64,000 nucleotides of DNA, from assembly GCA_030432565.1 (NCBI GenBank), contig JAUIGV010000009.1, positions 124,001-188,000 of the forward strand, given 5' to 3'. Below are positions 1 to 11,082 of this stretch, piece by piece. This DNA comes from Verrucomicrobiia bacterium (GTDB lineage: Bacteria > Verrucomicrobiota > Verrucomicrobiia > Verrucomicrobiales > Akkermansiaceae). The translations under genes and the position numbers were made by a program. The notes under the pieces were generated by a model, which ran no database searches, had not been told where the DNA came from, and saw nothing but the letters and a program-made list of their open reading frames with translations. Each line of letters starts with the position of its first letter. Within the stretch, counting starts at the first letter, position 1.

Positions 1-2150
1 GTGGTGTAGTAGAGATCACCATCGGTATGAGTGATGAGCAGTGGAAAGTCGGAGGGAATCTCTCCGCCGTTCTGATTGAATTCAGGAGCAGCAGTATCCG
101 GAAGAAAGCCAGCTGAACGCATTTGTCCCAGCACGATATCGGTGCGTGATACCGCATTGACATCGACAATCCAATCGACATAAGTCTGGAATAAGGCGGG
201 AGTGTAAAGTTGCTGCGCTTTGGTGCCCCATCTGGCTGACTCGGGAATAATCGTTCTGGATACTCTTTCCGCCAATTCGGTGATGTCCGATTGAACCCTT
301 TCTTGGGTGAGCATTCCACCATTGTAGAAATGCTTTTGGACGCGATCGGCAACCCGGGTTTTGAATTCCGGAAGCCTGATGAGGGTGCTCCACATGTTGC
401 CGGGACCACCGTTGTCTGTGGTATTTGCGGGCGAGGGGGTCGTCGAATTCCCGCCGCGACGAATGAGAAAGTCATTGTCCCACATGAAGAAGTTGAACTT
501 TCCTCCGTCCACCCGCCTGCGTCCCGCGACCCAGTTGTGTTGAGGATACCAATCGTGGTCATTTCCTCCGTAGAAGTTGAGGAGCATGTAGTCGATGTAG
601 CTATCGATGTTCATGTAGTCCTTCACGACTTCATAATTGTTCCTGTTCGCATTGAGAAAATTCCAGGCCGTGCCTTCGCCTTGGGAAACGAAGATGCCGC
701 TGCGGCCCTTCATAATGTCATATTCCTCCTCTTCCCCGCCGAGATGGGTTGCCATGAAATCGGCGTTGGGTCTCTCCATGAGGTGATGCTGGCCGTAGTA
801 AGTGCCGTTTAAATAGACGTGAACAAATTTACCTCTCATGGAAAGATGGCCGGCTTCGAGCTGGCGATCAAAGAAGTAACGATTGCGAAAATAAACTCCC
901 CGTGAATGAGAGTAATTGGTCGCGAAGAGGGAATCGTGACTTCCGTTTCGCAGAAGGATTTGATCAAAGCTTTCAACGGCGGTATCGCCCCCGTAGGGAG
1001 TGTCGCTGAATAGGTCGAATTTCAGCTTTTTCTTGCCATAGATTTCCTTGAAGCTGATGCGAAGCGCGTGCTTGTCATAAACGGTGTATTGCCCGCCAAA
1101 ACGTTCGGCTCCGGCGTCGAGCTGGAAGCCGTCGCGTCCATCCGGGAAGATCATCTCGATGGAGACCGGAATCTCCGGAGGGCTCATAATGGGCTGGGTT
1201 GGGATTGCTTCCTGGGTGACCAATGAAATTGTAGGAATCTCAAGAAGGGCATCGCGCATTTGCGGTCCCCAAACCGGGTGTTCGGTCACTGAAGTGGCCA
1301 TGGCCGGATTGCTGATGACCTCATCAAGGAAAAAGTAGGACTGGGTATCGGTGTTGGTCTTTTGAAATCCGGGTTTGGCAGCGTAGGCACGTACGATTGT
1401 GGTGGTGCCAACCTCCAATGAGAGAACGGGCGGACTGTTCGGATCCGGAGCGTCAACAGACGGGCTGGTCGGACCGGGATCCGATCCATCAGTGGTGTAG
1501 TAAATTGAAGCACCCGGAGTTGCCGAGGTGACTTCGAGTTGAAACGGCTCATCGAAGAAACCTCGCTTATGGCTAAACGAAGTATCTTTTACAAAGCCAA
1601 GGATCGAGTCGTTGTTCGCTTTGCCCGGAGTTGGAGTGGTGAAGTAGGCCGGTTCGGTTTGACCTGTGGCAATTCCAAAGGAGACATCGGTGAACTGTTC
1701 CGGGTAAGCGGGTGTAAAAGCCTGTTGGGCCATCTCTCCCTGTGGATTGACCAAGGCAAGAAACTCACCATCCTGACTCAGGCTGAAATTGGTGTGGAGC
1801 TCCTCGGCCGGATTGCGGAGGTCTTGCCCGCTGGCATAAATTAGAAGGTATCCTCCGGCCGGGATCGAAACGCCGGAAGGGAAACTCCATTTATCGAGGC
1901 TTCCTGCATTGTCGGAGAGGCTCCAACCGTCCAAATCGACACTTGCTGTGCCGGGATTATAGAGCTCGATCCAGTCCGGGCTCTCGCCATTATCGAGGAC
2001 GAGAGTTTCATCGTTGCCCGCCATGAACTCGCTGATGATGGGGGCTTCCTGTCCGTGTGCGAGGGCTCCGCCCACCAAGCAAACAAGGGTGGCGAGGTTC
2101 CGCGTTCGGTCGCGTGAAGGGCGGGCGGGGTCAGGAGACTTTTTGTGCAT
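1..2150 (-). CDS. Lamin-tail / CotH-kinase-like surface protein (partial, 3' end outside window)
   Basis: The reverse strand is open from an ATG at 2150 to the window edge, about 716 codons with no stop, so the C-terminus is missing. The N-terminus has a basic stretch and a hydrophobic segment ending in AHGQ, which looks like a signal peptide. Residues about 35-130 match a lamin-tail domain (ISEFMAGN, SPDWIELYNP, LDGWSLSDN). Next comes a chitobiase-C-terminal-like segment (YYTTDGSDPGP). A CotH-type domain follows (LRNGSHDS, GVYFRNRYF, HVYLNGTYYGQHHLMERP, FFMWDNDF). The last visible residues again look like the start of a TDGDLYYTT repeat. In Verrucomicrobiota and Planctomycetota such proteins are secreted or surface-attached; the CotH fold is kinase-like, but the substrate here is unknown. 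No clear Shine-Dalgarno sequence is visible. The family call is firm, the role is inferred. Confidence 0.85.
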   Translation of the reverse strand, partial: MHKKSPDPARPSRDRTRNLATLVCLVGGALAHGQEAPIISEFMAGNDETLVLDNGESPDWIELYNPGTASVDLDGWSLSDNAGSLDKWSFPSGVSIPAGGYLLIYASGQDLRNPAEELHTNFSLSQDGEFLALVNPQGEMAQQAFTPAYPEQFTDVSFGIATGQTEPAYFTTPTPGKANNDSILGFVKDTSFSHKRGFFDEPFQLEVTSATPGASIYYTTDGSDPGPTSPSVDAPDPNSPPVLSLEVGTTTIVRAYAAKPGFQKTNTDTQSYFFLDEVISNPAMATSVTEHPVWGPQMRDALLEIPTISLVTQEAIPTQPIMSPPEIPVSIEMIFPDGRDGFQLDAGAERFGGQYTVYDKHALRISFKEIYGKKKLKFDLFSDTPYGGDTAVESFDQILLRNGSHDSLFATNYSHSRGVYFRNRYFFDRQLEAGHLSMRGKFVHVYLNGTYYGQHHLMERPNADFMATHLGGEEEEYDIMKGRSGIFVSQGEGTAWNFLNANRNNYEVVKDYMNIDSYIDYMLLNFYGGNDHDWYPQHNWVAGRRRVDGGKFNFFMWDNDFLIRRGGNSTTPSPANTTDNGGPGNMWSTLIRLPEFKTRVADRVQKHFYNGGMLTQERVQSDITELAERVSRTIIPESARWGTKAQQLYTPALFQTYVDWIVDVNAVSRTDIVLGQMRSAGFLPDTAAPEFNQNGGEIPSDFPLLITHTDGDLYYT

Positions 2151-2282
2151 GGTTAAGGAGGTGTGAGTTGCTCGGGCTTGATTCTGTCAGTGATTCGGAG
2201 GATCGAAAGATCTAACAATCGAAGCGTCCAATGAAGGTCGCTCATCCGTCGCTTGTTGCATCTAAAATTGCTTTGATTCTCC

Positions 2283-2311
2283 AATAAAAAAGGCCACCCG
2301 AAGGTGACCTT
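2283..2311 (-). terminator. Rho-independent terminator with UUCG tetraloop
   Basis: On the minus strand a 9-bp stem (AAGGTCACC pairing with GGTGGCCTT, one G-U) is closed by a TTCG loop and followed by a T-rich tract. It lies about 25 nt after the TAA at 2337 and about 215 nt after the in-frame TGA at 2526. It therefore marks the distal TAA as the gene end. Confidence 0.8.
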
Positions 2312-2336
2312 GAAAGGGTAGGTTGTGTCGGTGGTA

Positions 2337-3104
2337 TTAATCGGTATCCTCGGACATCGCGAGGACCTTGTCGTTACTGGCACCGGTCTTGATGATTTCG
2401 CCGTTCACCTTGAGATGAACCACGAGGCCAAGAAGCTTGTCTCGATATTTGCTCTTGCCGCCTTTCACCATGATCGGAGGCTGGTTGAATGTTCCCCACA
2501 GACCGTAGGGATCTTCGGTGAAACATCATCCACCGCCGCCGCCGGTGGGCATCACGGGATTATCGCTCCACGATTCCAGATTGGCGCTCTTGGTCGTGAT
2601 CGTTTCGGTCCCGTTGGAAAGAACCAGATCAATGGTGTCGGAACCGCTGACTTTTTCGATCTTGTTTTGATATTCACGGCGATTGCGCTCGATAAAGAAG
2701 GTATACTCGACCGTCACATCCTTCAGCATCTCGTCGCGCTTGTTCTCAACGGTGACGATGTAGTTATGATCGTATTTTTCGAAATACCACTGACCCTGGG
2801 CGGGCTTGTTTTTTTCGGTTCGCTTACTGTAATGCTTGGTCTCAATCGAGAGCGCTTTTTTGGCCTGAACAATCGGACCTTGCTCCTCAACATACTTCTG
2901 GTCTTCCTTTGAGAGGACATCGATTGAGAAGGTGAGAACTTTCCCTCGTGCCATGCGCATCTTTGCTTTCTTTGTCGATGACTCATACTCAATGAGTTCA
3001 CCGCGGAAGGTCTTTTGACCATCCTTGCTGGTGTAGGTGCGCATCTCTCCAAACACCGCAGTGACGAGGAGGCACGCAATTAGCAATAACTGTCGTAACT
3101 TCAT
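2337..3104 (-). CDS. SHD1-like secreted protein with in-frame TGA; candidate selenoprotein
   Basis: The start is ATG at 3104, which gives a signal peptide (MKLRQLLLIACLLVTAVFGE). Residues about 20-75 resemble the SLA1-homology (SHD1) domain common in PVC secreted proteins (TYTSKDGQKTFRGEL, FSIDVLSKEDQKYV). A middle region about residues 90-185 is predicted beta-rich and unassigned. The frame then reads PTGGGGG and meets TGA at 2526-2528 (codon 193). The same frame continues TGT TTC (Cys-Phe) and runs 62 codons (EDPYGLWGTFNQPP, LLGLVVHLKVNGEI) to TAA at 2337. If TGA is read as selenocysteine the protein has 255 residues with a vicinal Sec-Cys pair after a flexible Gly run; if not, a 192-residue protein results. 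A SECIS-like hairpin follows the TGA, the terminator follows the TAA, and selA is encoded at 36.6 kb. A TGG-to-TGA mutation or base error is the main alternative. Confidence 0.55.
2493..2511 (-). promoter_or_regulatory. Candidate bacterial SECIS hairpin downstream of in-frame TGA
   Basis: Counting from the base after TGA, nt 15-33 on the minus strand fold into a 7-bp stem (U-A, three C-G, U-G, A-U, C-G) with apical loop GGUCU at nt 22-26. Bacterial SECIS elements lie immediately 3' of the Sec UGA and present a G-U in a small apical loop to SelB; E. coli fdhF has GGUC at about nt 19-22. The bulged U of the E. coli hairpin is not visible here. The fold was derived by eye. Confidence 0.5.
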
Positions 3105-3185
3105 GACTGATGGTACGTTGGACCGGGCTGATCCCATCTGACAATCAAAAAAGTGAATTGAGTGTGGTTTTAGCAATCCCGATCC

Positions 3186-5684
<2,499 letters not shown>

Positions 5685-5800
5685 AATGGAGTTACGGACG
5701 TTATTACGCCCCGCACTCTGCCGCCATTTCAAAAACCGTCCCGTAAAGAAAGGATTCTTATTTTTAGGCTCAGTCAGCAGGGAAGGTGGCCCCCCGCTTT

Positions 5801-8800
5801 CTATTTGTGTCCCTCGTCGGTCTTGTCTTTCTTGCAGGAAACGAGGAAGGCCACGAGGTCGCGGGCTTCTTGTTTGCTGAGGAGGGCGGTCATCGGTGGC
5901 ATGGCTGAAACCGGGGTGCTCTTCTTGGCAATGTCCGATTTCTTGATGATTTTGGTGGTTTCGGCGAAGTTTATCACGGCATTCCCGTCCTTATCGTCAG
6001 GCATGAAGTTTCCGCTGATTTCGGTGCCATCTTTCAGGGTGATGGTGCCGAGACCGTATCCGTCGGCGACTTCCGCTCCTGGATTGACGAGGGAGCGGAG
6101 GAGGTAAGTGGCATCGTGCTTTTTGCCGATGGCTCCGAGCTCGGGGCCGACGTCGCCCCCGACTCCGTGCATGGTGTGGCAACGCTGGCACTGCGCGGCT
6201 CCGTGTTCGTAAAAGACCTTCTTGCCAAGCTGAATATCTCCGCCGTCACGGCAGAGAAGATTCCACTCGGCGTTGGGATCGTCCTTGGCGAGTGAGGCGC
6301 GGAATTGATCAAGCGGGAGGCCGGCCTTTTCGGCGGCGGTGACGATGTCAAGGGCGAGACCGGAGTCCGCGTTTCGAGCGATCAGTTGGTCAAGGGCTGC
6401 CTGAATCATTTCCTTCGCTTTGGGTGTTTTAAGTTTGGTTAGGGTCTCCAGAGTGAGTTGTTTTTCTTTCAAGGTGGCCTCCTGACTGGAGAGGAGATTT
6501 CCGAGCTGCGCGGTGGCGCGGTCGGGGTCGACCTTGAAGAGAAGTTCACGTGCCATGCTGCGGACCTTGTCGCTTTTGTCGGTGAAGAGATCTTCAAGAC
6601 GTGAGGCCCACATGGCGTCATCTTTTTTCAGAGGGGCGAGGAGGGAGAGTGCCTTCACTCTGGTTTCCTCGGAGCATTTATCGCTTTTGAGATAGCGGAC
6701 CAAGCGGAACTCGCCGACCGGAATGTTGTCTTGTTCGGAGAGAGTGAGGGCGCGGGAGAGAAGTTTGATCGAATTTTCGTCCTGCCCGCCGAGGAGATCT
6801 CCAAGACTAGGGAGGATGGACGCGTCCAGCTTGATACGGTTGTCAGGAAGAGTTCGGGCAAAGCCGGTGACGGGATCGGGGACGGGCGGATTGTTCCACT
6901 CCATGAGGGCGATGAGGGCGTCCTTGCGAACGCGGAAGTCGAGGCCGGAATCGGAGGCAATTTGAGCGATCCTTTCGGCATCTTCTTTTTGTCCCAGAAC
7001 CCAGGCCGCAAAGATGGCGCGGCGCGCGGTGAGCGGATGCCATTTGATCTCCGGTGTGACTCGTTTGGCGATTTCGTGAGCCATGACTGAGAGAGCGGGG
7101 TAGGTCTCGCGGATGTCCATTTCATAGGCGGCCCGAATGGCTTCTTGGCGGACGAGTTCATCGGTGTCTCGGAAGAAGTGCTGGAGTAGAGGTGATTTCT
7201 GACGTCGAAGGGCTACCACAATTGCCCGACGGACTGCATTTTGATGAGTCTTCCCTGCTTCAACGAGCGTCGGAGATTCGGCACATTTTGCAAGAATCAT
7301 GATGCCGGCGTGGCGGACGACGACGTCCTTGTCGTTGTTCTTTTCAAGCATCGCGAGAGCCGGGGCGATGGCGTCCTTGTGGCCGTAGTTTGCGAGGGCG
7401 ATGGCGGCGAGGGAGGCCACGCGGGGCGAGGAATCCTCAAGCATGGCGATGAGGGCTTTTCGGAAGGGTGCAAGGTGTTTGCCGTGATTACCGAGAGTGC
7501 GGGCAAGATTGGCACGGACTTCCATTTCCTGGTCTCCGATCAGACTGGTGAGGGAGTTGAGCGCGGATGGGTTTTTCTGACCAAGCTGGCCGATGCCCCA
7601 GATTCCGTGGATGCGTCGCATGAGTGGCTGGTCTGGCTTGGTCGCCTTTTCAAGGAGTGGAAGTGAGTTGAGCTCCTGCTCGGCGAGGGCGAATTGACTC
7701 CGCAGGCGGACCCGTTGGTCGGGATGCGCGAGGAGGTCAAAGAGTTTGCCTGGTTCAAGGGATCGAATGCCTTTGGCAAAGATCTCCTTTACTTCTCTGA
7801 TTGCAGGGGTCTTGAGCTTTTCGGTGTCGGCGAGGGTGTAAACATTGCCCTTGCCGGATTTGGTCCAGCCGCCGCCGTAGTCGGCAATGTAGAGCTTGCC
7901 ATCGTAACCCCAGTCGAGGTCGGTGAGGGCGATTCCTTTGAGGAAGTTGGTCTGCTCGCCAAGTTTAAAATTTGCTCCTTCGGGGTTGAGGGTAAAGCGT
8001 TCGATGAGGCAGCGGTCGGGGCCGGCCACGTAGCTGGCAAAGAAGAAGTTGCGGTCGAATTTTTCGGGAAGTCCGACGATGCCGGGATTGTAGGCAAGCC
8101 CGCACGGTCCGTTCGCACTATAGGCGATGGGTGGGTTGATGTATGCGGGTTGGCGGTCGTGCCGGGTGTTCCAGAGACCTTCGTTCATCCACGCGTCAAT
8201 GTGATCTTCTTTGCGGGGAGGTTTTCCGCCGATATGGTTGTAAACGGTGCCACCAAAGGAGGTCATGGTTTGGTGCCCCATTTTCCAACCGGAGTCGCCG
8301 TGCTCGACGAGGTAAACAATACGCTCGCGGTCCCCTTGGTCGTAGTCGTTGTCGACCGTGAAGAGATTGCCGAATTCATCAAAGACGATCTCCTTGGGGT
8401 TGCGGAGGTTGATGTAAAATTCCTCGAACTCCGAGCCGTCGGGGTTGGCCCGGAAAACGCCGCCGGAATCGGGGCGCGCGAAGGTTTTGCCGTCTTGCTC
8501 GACATGATATCCGCGGTCGCCGATGGACCAGTAGATCTTGCCGTCGGGTCCCCAGGCGAAGCCATTGAGATCGTGGCCGGAGAAGCTGACGCGCACCCCG
8601 AAGCCGTTGACCAGGGTTTTGACCTCCTCGGCTTTCCCGTCGTTGTTGGTGTCCTTGAGGCTGTAAATCCCGGGAATCATCGCGAAGTAAACAGTGCCGT
8701 CTTTTTCGATGAGGCCACCGGAAGGGCCCGCGAGCGGATCGTTGAAGTCGCCGCGAAAAACGGTGGTTTTGTCCGAGACTCCGTCGCCATCGGTGTCCTC

Positions 8801-9181
8801 AAGCATTTTGATGACTTCGGAATCCTTCGTGAATTCCTCCCACGTCAGGAAGTCCTGTCCCTTGCCGGACCATTTTTGGTGGAAGGCGGTGCGGTCCTCG
8901 AGGGTCATGGAGGAAATGTCTCCGTTTACGCGGTCGCGCAGGAATTTCCCCCCGTGGCGGATGTCCTGAACCTGGACGCGCCAGCGATTGGTTTCAGCAA
9001 TGTAGACGCGGTTTTGGGCGTCGAGGCAGATCGCGGTGGCGTTCTGGACCTGGTTCTGGTCGGCGAAGCGCTTGAGTGTCAGCCCCTCGGGAATGGTGAT
9101 TTTCTTGTCGAGCTGGGAAGGGACGAGCTGGGCACCAAGGGGAAGGATGGCGGAGAGTGAAAGAAGAAGTGTGCGTGGCAT
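5801..9181 (-). CDS. PVC-type haem-binding CxxCH protein, long form
   Basis: ATG at 9181 gives a signal peptide (MPRTLLLSLSAILPLGAQ); 1126 residues. The order is an N-terminal propeller of the membrane-bound-dehydrogenase type (residues about 40-470; NATAICLDAQNRVYIAETNRWR, split by EDTDGDGVSDKTTVF and KDTNNDGKAEEVKT calcium-loop-like insertions), a long HEAT-repeat region (about 480-950) and a C-terminal cytochrome c domain with CQRCH near residue 998 and an SAMPPMTALL distal-ligand segment. It probably acts in the periplasm as a haem-containing dehydrogenase or electron-transfer scaffold; the substrate is unknown. It precedes the shorter PVC cytochrome on the same strand, about 115 bp apart, so the two may be co-transcribed. 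It diverges from the gene at 9274 across a 92-bp gap that must hold promoters for both. Confidence 0.85.
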   Translation of the reverse strand: MPRTLLLSLSAILPLGAQLVPSQLDKKITIPEGLTLKRFADQNQVQNATAICLDAQNRVYIAETNRWRVQVQDIRHGGKFLRDRVNGDISSMTLEDRTAFHQKWSGKGQDFLTWEEFTKDSEVIKMLEDTDGDGVSDKTTVFRGDFNDPLAGPSGGLIEKDGTVYFAMIPGIYSLKDTNNDGKAEEVKTLVNGFGVRVSFSGHDLNGFAWGPDGKIYWSIGDRGYHVEQDGKTFARPDSGGVFRANPDGSEFEEFYINLRNPKEIVFDEFGNLFTVDNDYDQGDRERIVYLVEHGDSGWKMGHQTMTSFGGTVYNHIGGKPPRKEDHIDAWMNEGLWNTRHDRQPAYINPPIAYSANGPCGLAYNPGIVGLPEKFDRNFFFASYVAGPDRCLIERFTLNPEGANFKLGEQTNFLKGIALTDLDWGYDGKLYIADYGGGWTKSGKGNVYTLADTEKLKTPAIREVKEIFAKGIRSLEPGKLFDLLAHPDQRVRLRSQFALAEQELNSLPLLEKATKPDQPLMRRIHGIWGIGQLGQKNPSALNSLTSLIGDQEMEVRANLARTLGNHGKHLAPFRKALIAMLEDSSPRVASLAAIALANYGHKDAIAPALAMLEKNNDKDVVVRHAGIMILAKCAESPTLVEAGKTHQNAVRRAIVVALRRQKSPLLQHFFRDTDELVRQEAIRAAYEMDIRETYPALSVMAHEIAKRVTPEIKWHPLTARRAIFAAWVLGQKEDAERIAQIASDSGLDFRVRKDALIALMEWNNPPVPDPVTGFARTLPDNRIKLDASILPSLGDLLGGQDENSIKLLSRALTLSEQDNIPVGEFRLVRYLKSDKCSEETRVKALSLLAPLKKDDAMWASRLEDLFTDKSDKVRSMARELLFKVDPDRATAQLGNLLSSQEATLKEKQLTLETLTKLKTPKAKEMIQAALDQLIARNADSGLALDIVTAAEKAGLPLDQFRASLAKDDPNAEWNLLCRDGGDIQLGKKVFYEHGAAQCQRCHTMHGVGGDVGPELGAIGKKHDATYLLRSLVNPGAEVADGYGLGTITLKDGTEISGNFMPDDKDGNAVINFAETTKIIKKSDIAKKSTPVSAMPPMTALLSKQEARDLVAFLVSCKKDKTDEGHK

Positions 9182-9273
9182 GGCTTTTTCGGAGCGTAAG
9201 CTACGGAAGGCGGGCTTGGGAAGTTTCAAGGGAGCTTGACAAGTGGTTGGGTCGTCCGTGGAGTGGCGGGGTC

Positions 9274-10179
9274 ATGAAACTTTGTCTTGCTGCCGTTCTT
9301 GTCGCTCTCATTCCGCTTCCATCGTCGGCCCAAGAGCTTGCTGGGGCGAAGGAATATGTCCTCGCTTCCGAGGATCCACCGATGCCGATCGGGGCAACCC
9401 ATCAGGTGACCGACAATTCAAATATGACGAACTGCAAGTTGAAGATGACGGTGGGCGAGCAGGATCTTGGCGGTGAGATGAGCAAAAATTCCAAAGAGGT
9501 CCAGATCTTCGAGTATTTGGCCGGGGACAAGATTAAGGTTACCTATTTGAAGAACCGGGCATTCGAGAAATCGACGATCATGGGGCAGGCGAAGGCCGAG
9601 GAGGAAGTCAGTGCGATCGAAGGCCGGGTGGTATTGCTTCAAAAAGCCGGAAAAAAGTGGGTTGGCAAATTACAGGGCGATCCTGTCGAGCCGGTTGATC
9701 ATGAAAATGTGGATGACGAGATCAAAAGTCTGGTGAGAAGCTTGAATAACAGCACTGCGGAGTCAGTTGAAATTTATGGCACCGGGCCTCGCAAGGTTGG
9801 CGATACCTGGGAAGTTGATCCCAAAAATGTTCCGGGTATGGACGAGTTCAAAATCGTGAAAGGAGCGATGGCGATGACTTTTGTGGAGGTGAAGGAACTG
9901 AACGGGGAGCCTTGCGCGATTCTGAAGGCAACCTTTACGATCAATGGTCTTCCGACTGATGAAAAGATGGCTGGAATGGACGCCCGGGTGTCCGGTGAGA
10001 TGCGGATCGCCCGTTCCTTGAAATATTTCATGGACTATAAAGTCGAGGGTGACATGAAAATGGCGGTGAGCGGCGTGATGGAGCCACAGGCTGGAGTCGT
10101 GATTGACTTTGCCATGGCTGGTGACCTCAAAGCCAAGCGATTGACCGCTGTCCTGCCTCCCAAAAAAGACGCCGAGTAG
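9274..10179 (+). CDS. Secreted protein of unknown function, paralog of next gene
   Basis: ATG at 9274 is chosen because it begins a signal peptide (MKLCLAAVLVALIPLPSSAQ); the frame is open further upstream but without secretion features. The mature part is about 280 residues with no cysteine-rich or catalytic motif that I recognise. The C-terminal half (RKVGDTWEVDPKNVPG, MTFVEVKELNGEPCAIL) aligns by eye with the next gene (RKVGESWKVANPRLPW, VTFEKVEKVNGDPAAFL), so the two are tandem paralogs. They share orientation and are 36 bp apart, followed by a lipoprotein; the three look like one operon. The predicted fold is beta-rich. No function can be assigned. Confidence 0.75.
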   Translation: MKLCLAAVLVALIPLPSSAQELAGAKEYVLASEDPPMPIGATHQVTDNSNMTNCKLKMTVGEQDLGGEMSKNSKEVQIFEYLAGDKIKVTYLKNRAFEKSTIMGQAKAEEEVSAIEGRVVLLQKAGKKWVGKLQGDPVEPVDHENVDDEIKSLVRSLNNSTAESVEIYGTGPRKVGDTWEVDPKNVPGMDEFKIVKGAMAMTFVEVKELNGEPCAILKATFTINGLPTDEKMAGMDARVSGEMRIARSLKYFMDYKVEGDMKMAVSGVMEPQAGVVIDFAMAGDLKAKRLTAVLPPKKDAE

Positions 10180-10215
10180 TGCTGGTATTGACCGATTCCA
10201 CAAAAACCAATTTCC

Positions 10216-11082
10216 ATGATGACACGTTGTTTGGCTTTCGTTTGTTTTTCTTCGTCCCTTTTGATGGCGGAGCCGGGGGAGGGACACATCCTGTCCCAGA
10301 AAACCTGGGGGCCTCCGGCAGGAATGACCCTGACGCTGGACTCAAAGAGTTCCTTGTTTAATGGGAAGGTCAAGGCGGTGAACAGCGGAAGTTGGTCCAT
10401 CGGAACCACCCGATATCTTGGTGGGCAGTTGCTAGGTGCAAAATGGATTGATGAGAACACTCTTGAAGTCGATTTTAAGAAGAGAGGTGGAACTTACCGG
10501 CGCTTTTTGAACGATCAGCGGACCAACGAAACCCAGCCGTCGCCTCTTGAGGGCACCATCACCCGGTTGACGAAAGATGGAGGAAAATGGAGTGCCAAAG
10601 TTGTCAAAGGAGAGAAAGAAGATGCCGATGCCACACAGCTCGAGAGGGAGTTGAAGGAGATCGAGATTTCGATGGAAAGCGATTATTCAATCAACCTTTT
10701 TGGCGAACAGGCCCGCAAGGTTGGCGAGAGCTGGAAGGTGGCGAATCCGAGGTTGCCCTGGTTCAACGACGAGAAGGTCTTGAGTGGGGAAGCAACGGTG
10801 ACCTTCGAAAAGGTGGAGAAGGTGAATGGTGATCCTGCTGCTTTCCTGAGTTGGTCGGCGACAGTTCGGTCTGAGAGGCCCGGAGATCAGAAGATGGTGA
10901 TCGATTTTGAAGGGAAGGGGCGGGTTGTCCGGTCGTTGAAGCACCTCGTCGATTACGAGGTGAATGGCCTTGGTAAAGTCGACATGACGGTGAAAACCGG
11001 TGAAGGTTCTTATATCGAGACTGTTGGGAAATACGAGCTTGTGCGAAAGATCGAGCTGTTTCCAATCGAAGAGAAGGAATGA
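10216..11082 (+). CDS. Secreted protein of unknown function, paralog of previous gene
   Basis: 288 residues, beginning MMTRCLAFVCFSSSLLMAEP, a plausible signal peptide. The body has an N-terminal beta segment (TWGPPAGMTLTLDSKSS) and a C-terminal half homologous by eye to the upstream gene (ARKVGESWKV, EATVTFEKVEKVNGDP). A charged central stretch (KGEKEDADATQLERELKEIE) probably forms a helix. Its end overlaps the start of the following lipoprotein gene by an ATGA, indicating translational coupling. There is no catalytic motif and the function is unknown. Confidence 0.75.
   Translation: MMTRCLAFVCFSSSLLMAEPGEGHILSQKTWGPPAGMTLTLDSKSSLFNGKVKAVNSGSWSIGTTRYLGGQLLGAKWIDENTLEVDFKKRGGTYRRFLNDQRTNETQPSPLEGTITRLTKDGGKWSAKVVKGEKEDADATQLERELKEIEISMESDYSINLFGEQARKVGESWKVANPRLPWFNDEKVLSGEATVTFEKVEKVNGDPAAFLSWSATVRSERPGDQKMVIDFEGKGRVVRSLKHLVDYEVNGLGKVDMTVKTGEGSYIETVGKYELVRKIELFPIEEKE

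Noticed and set aside
7694-9160. Plus-strand open frame of 488 codons
   Set aside because: Antisense to the PVC cytochrome at 5801-9181, whose motifs are clear; the plus reading is a Val/Gly/Glu-rich shadow.
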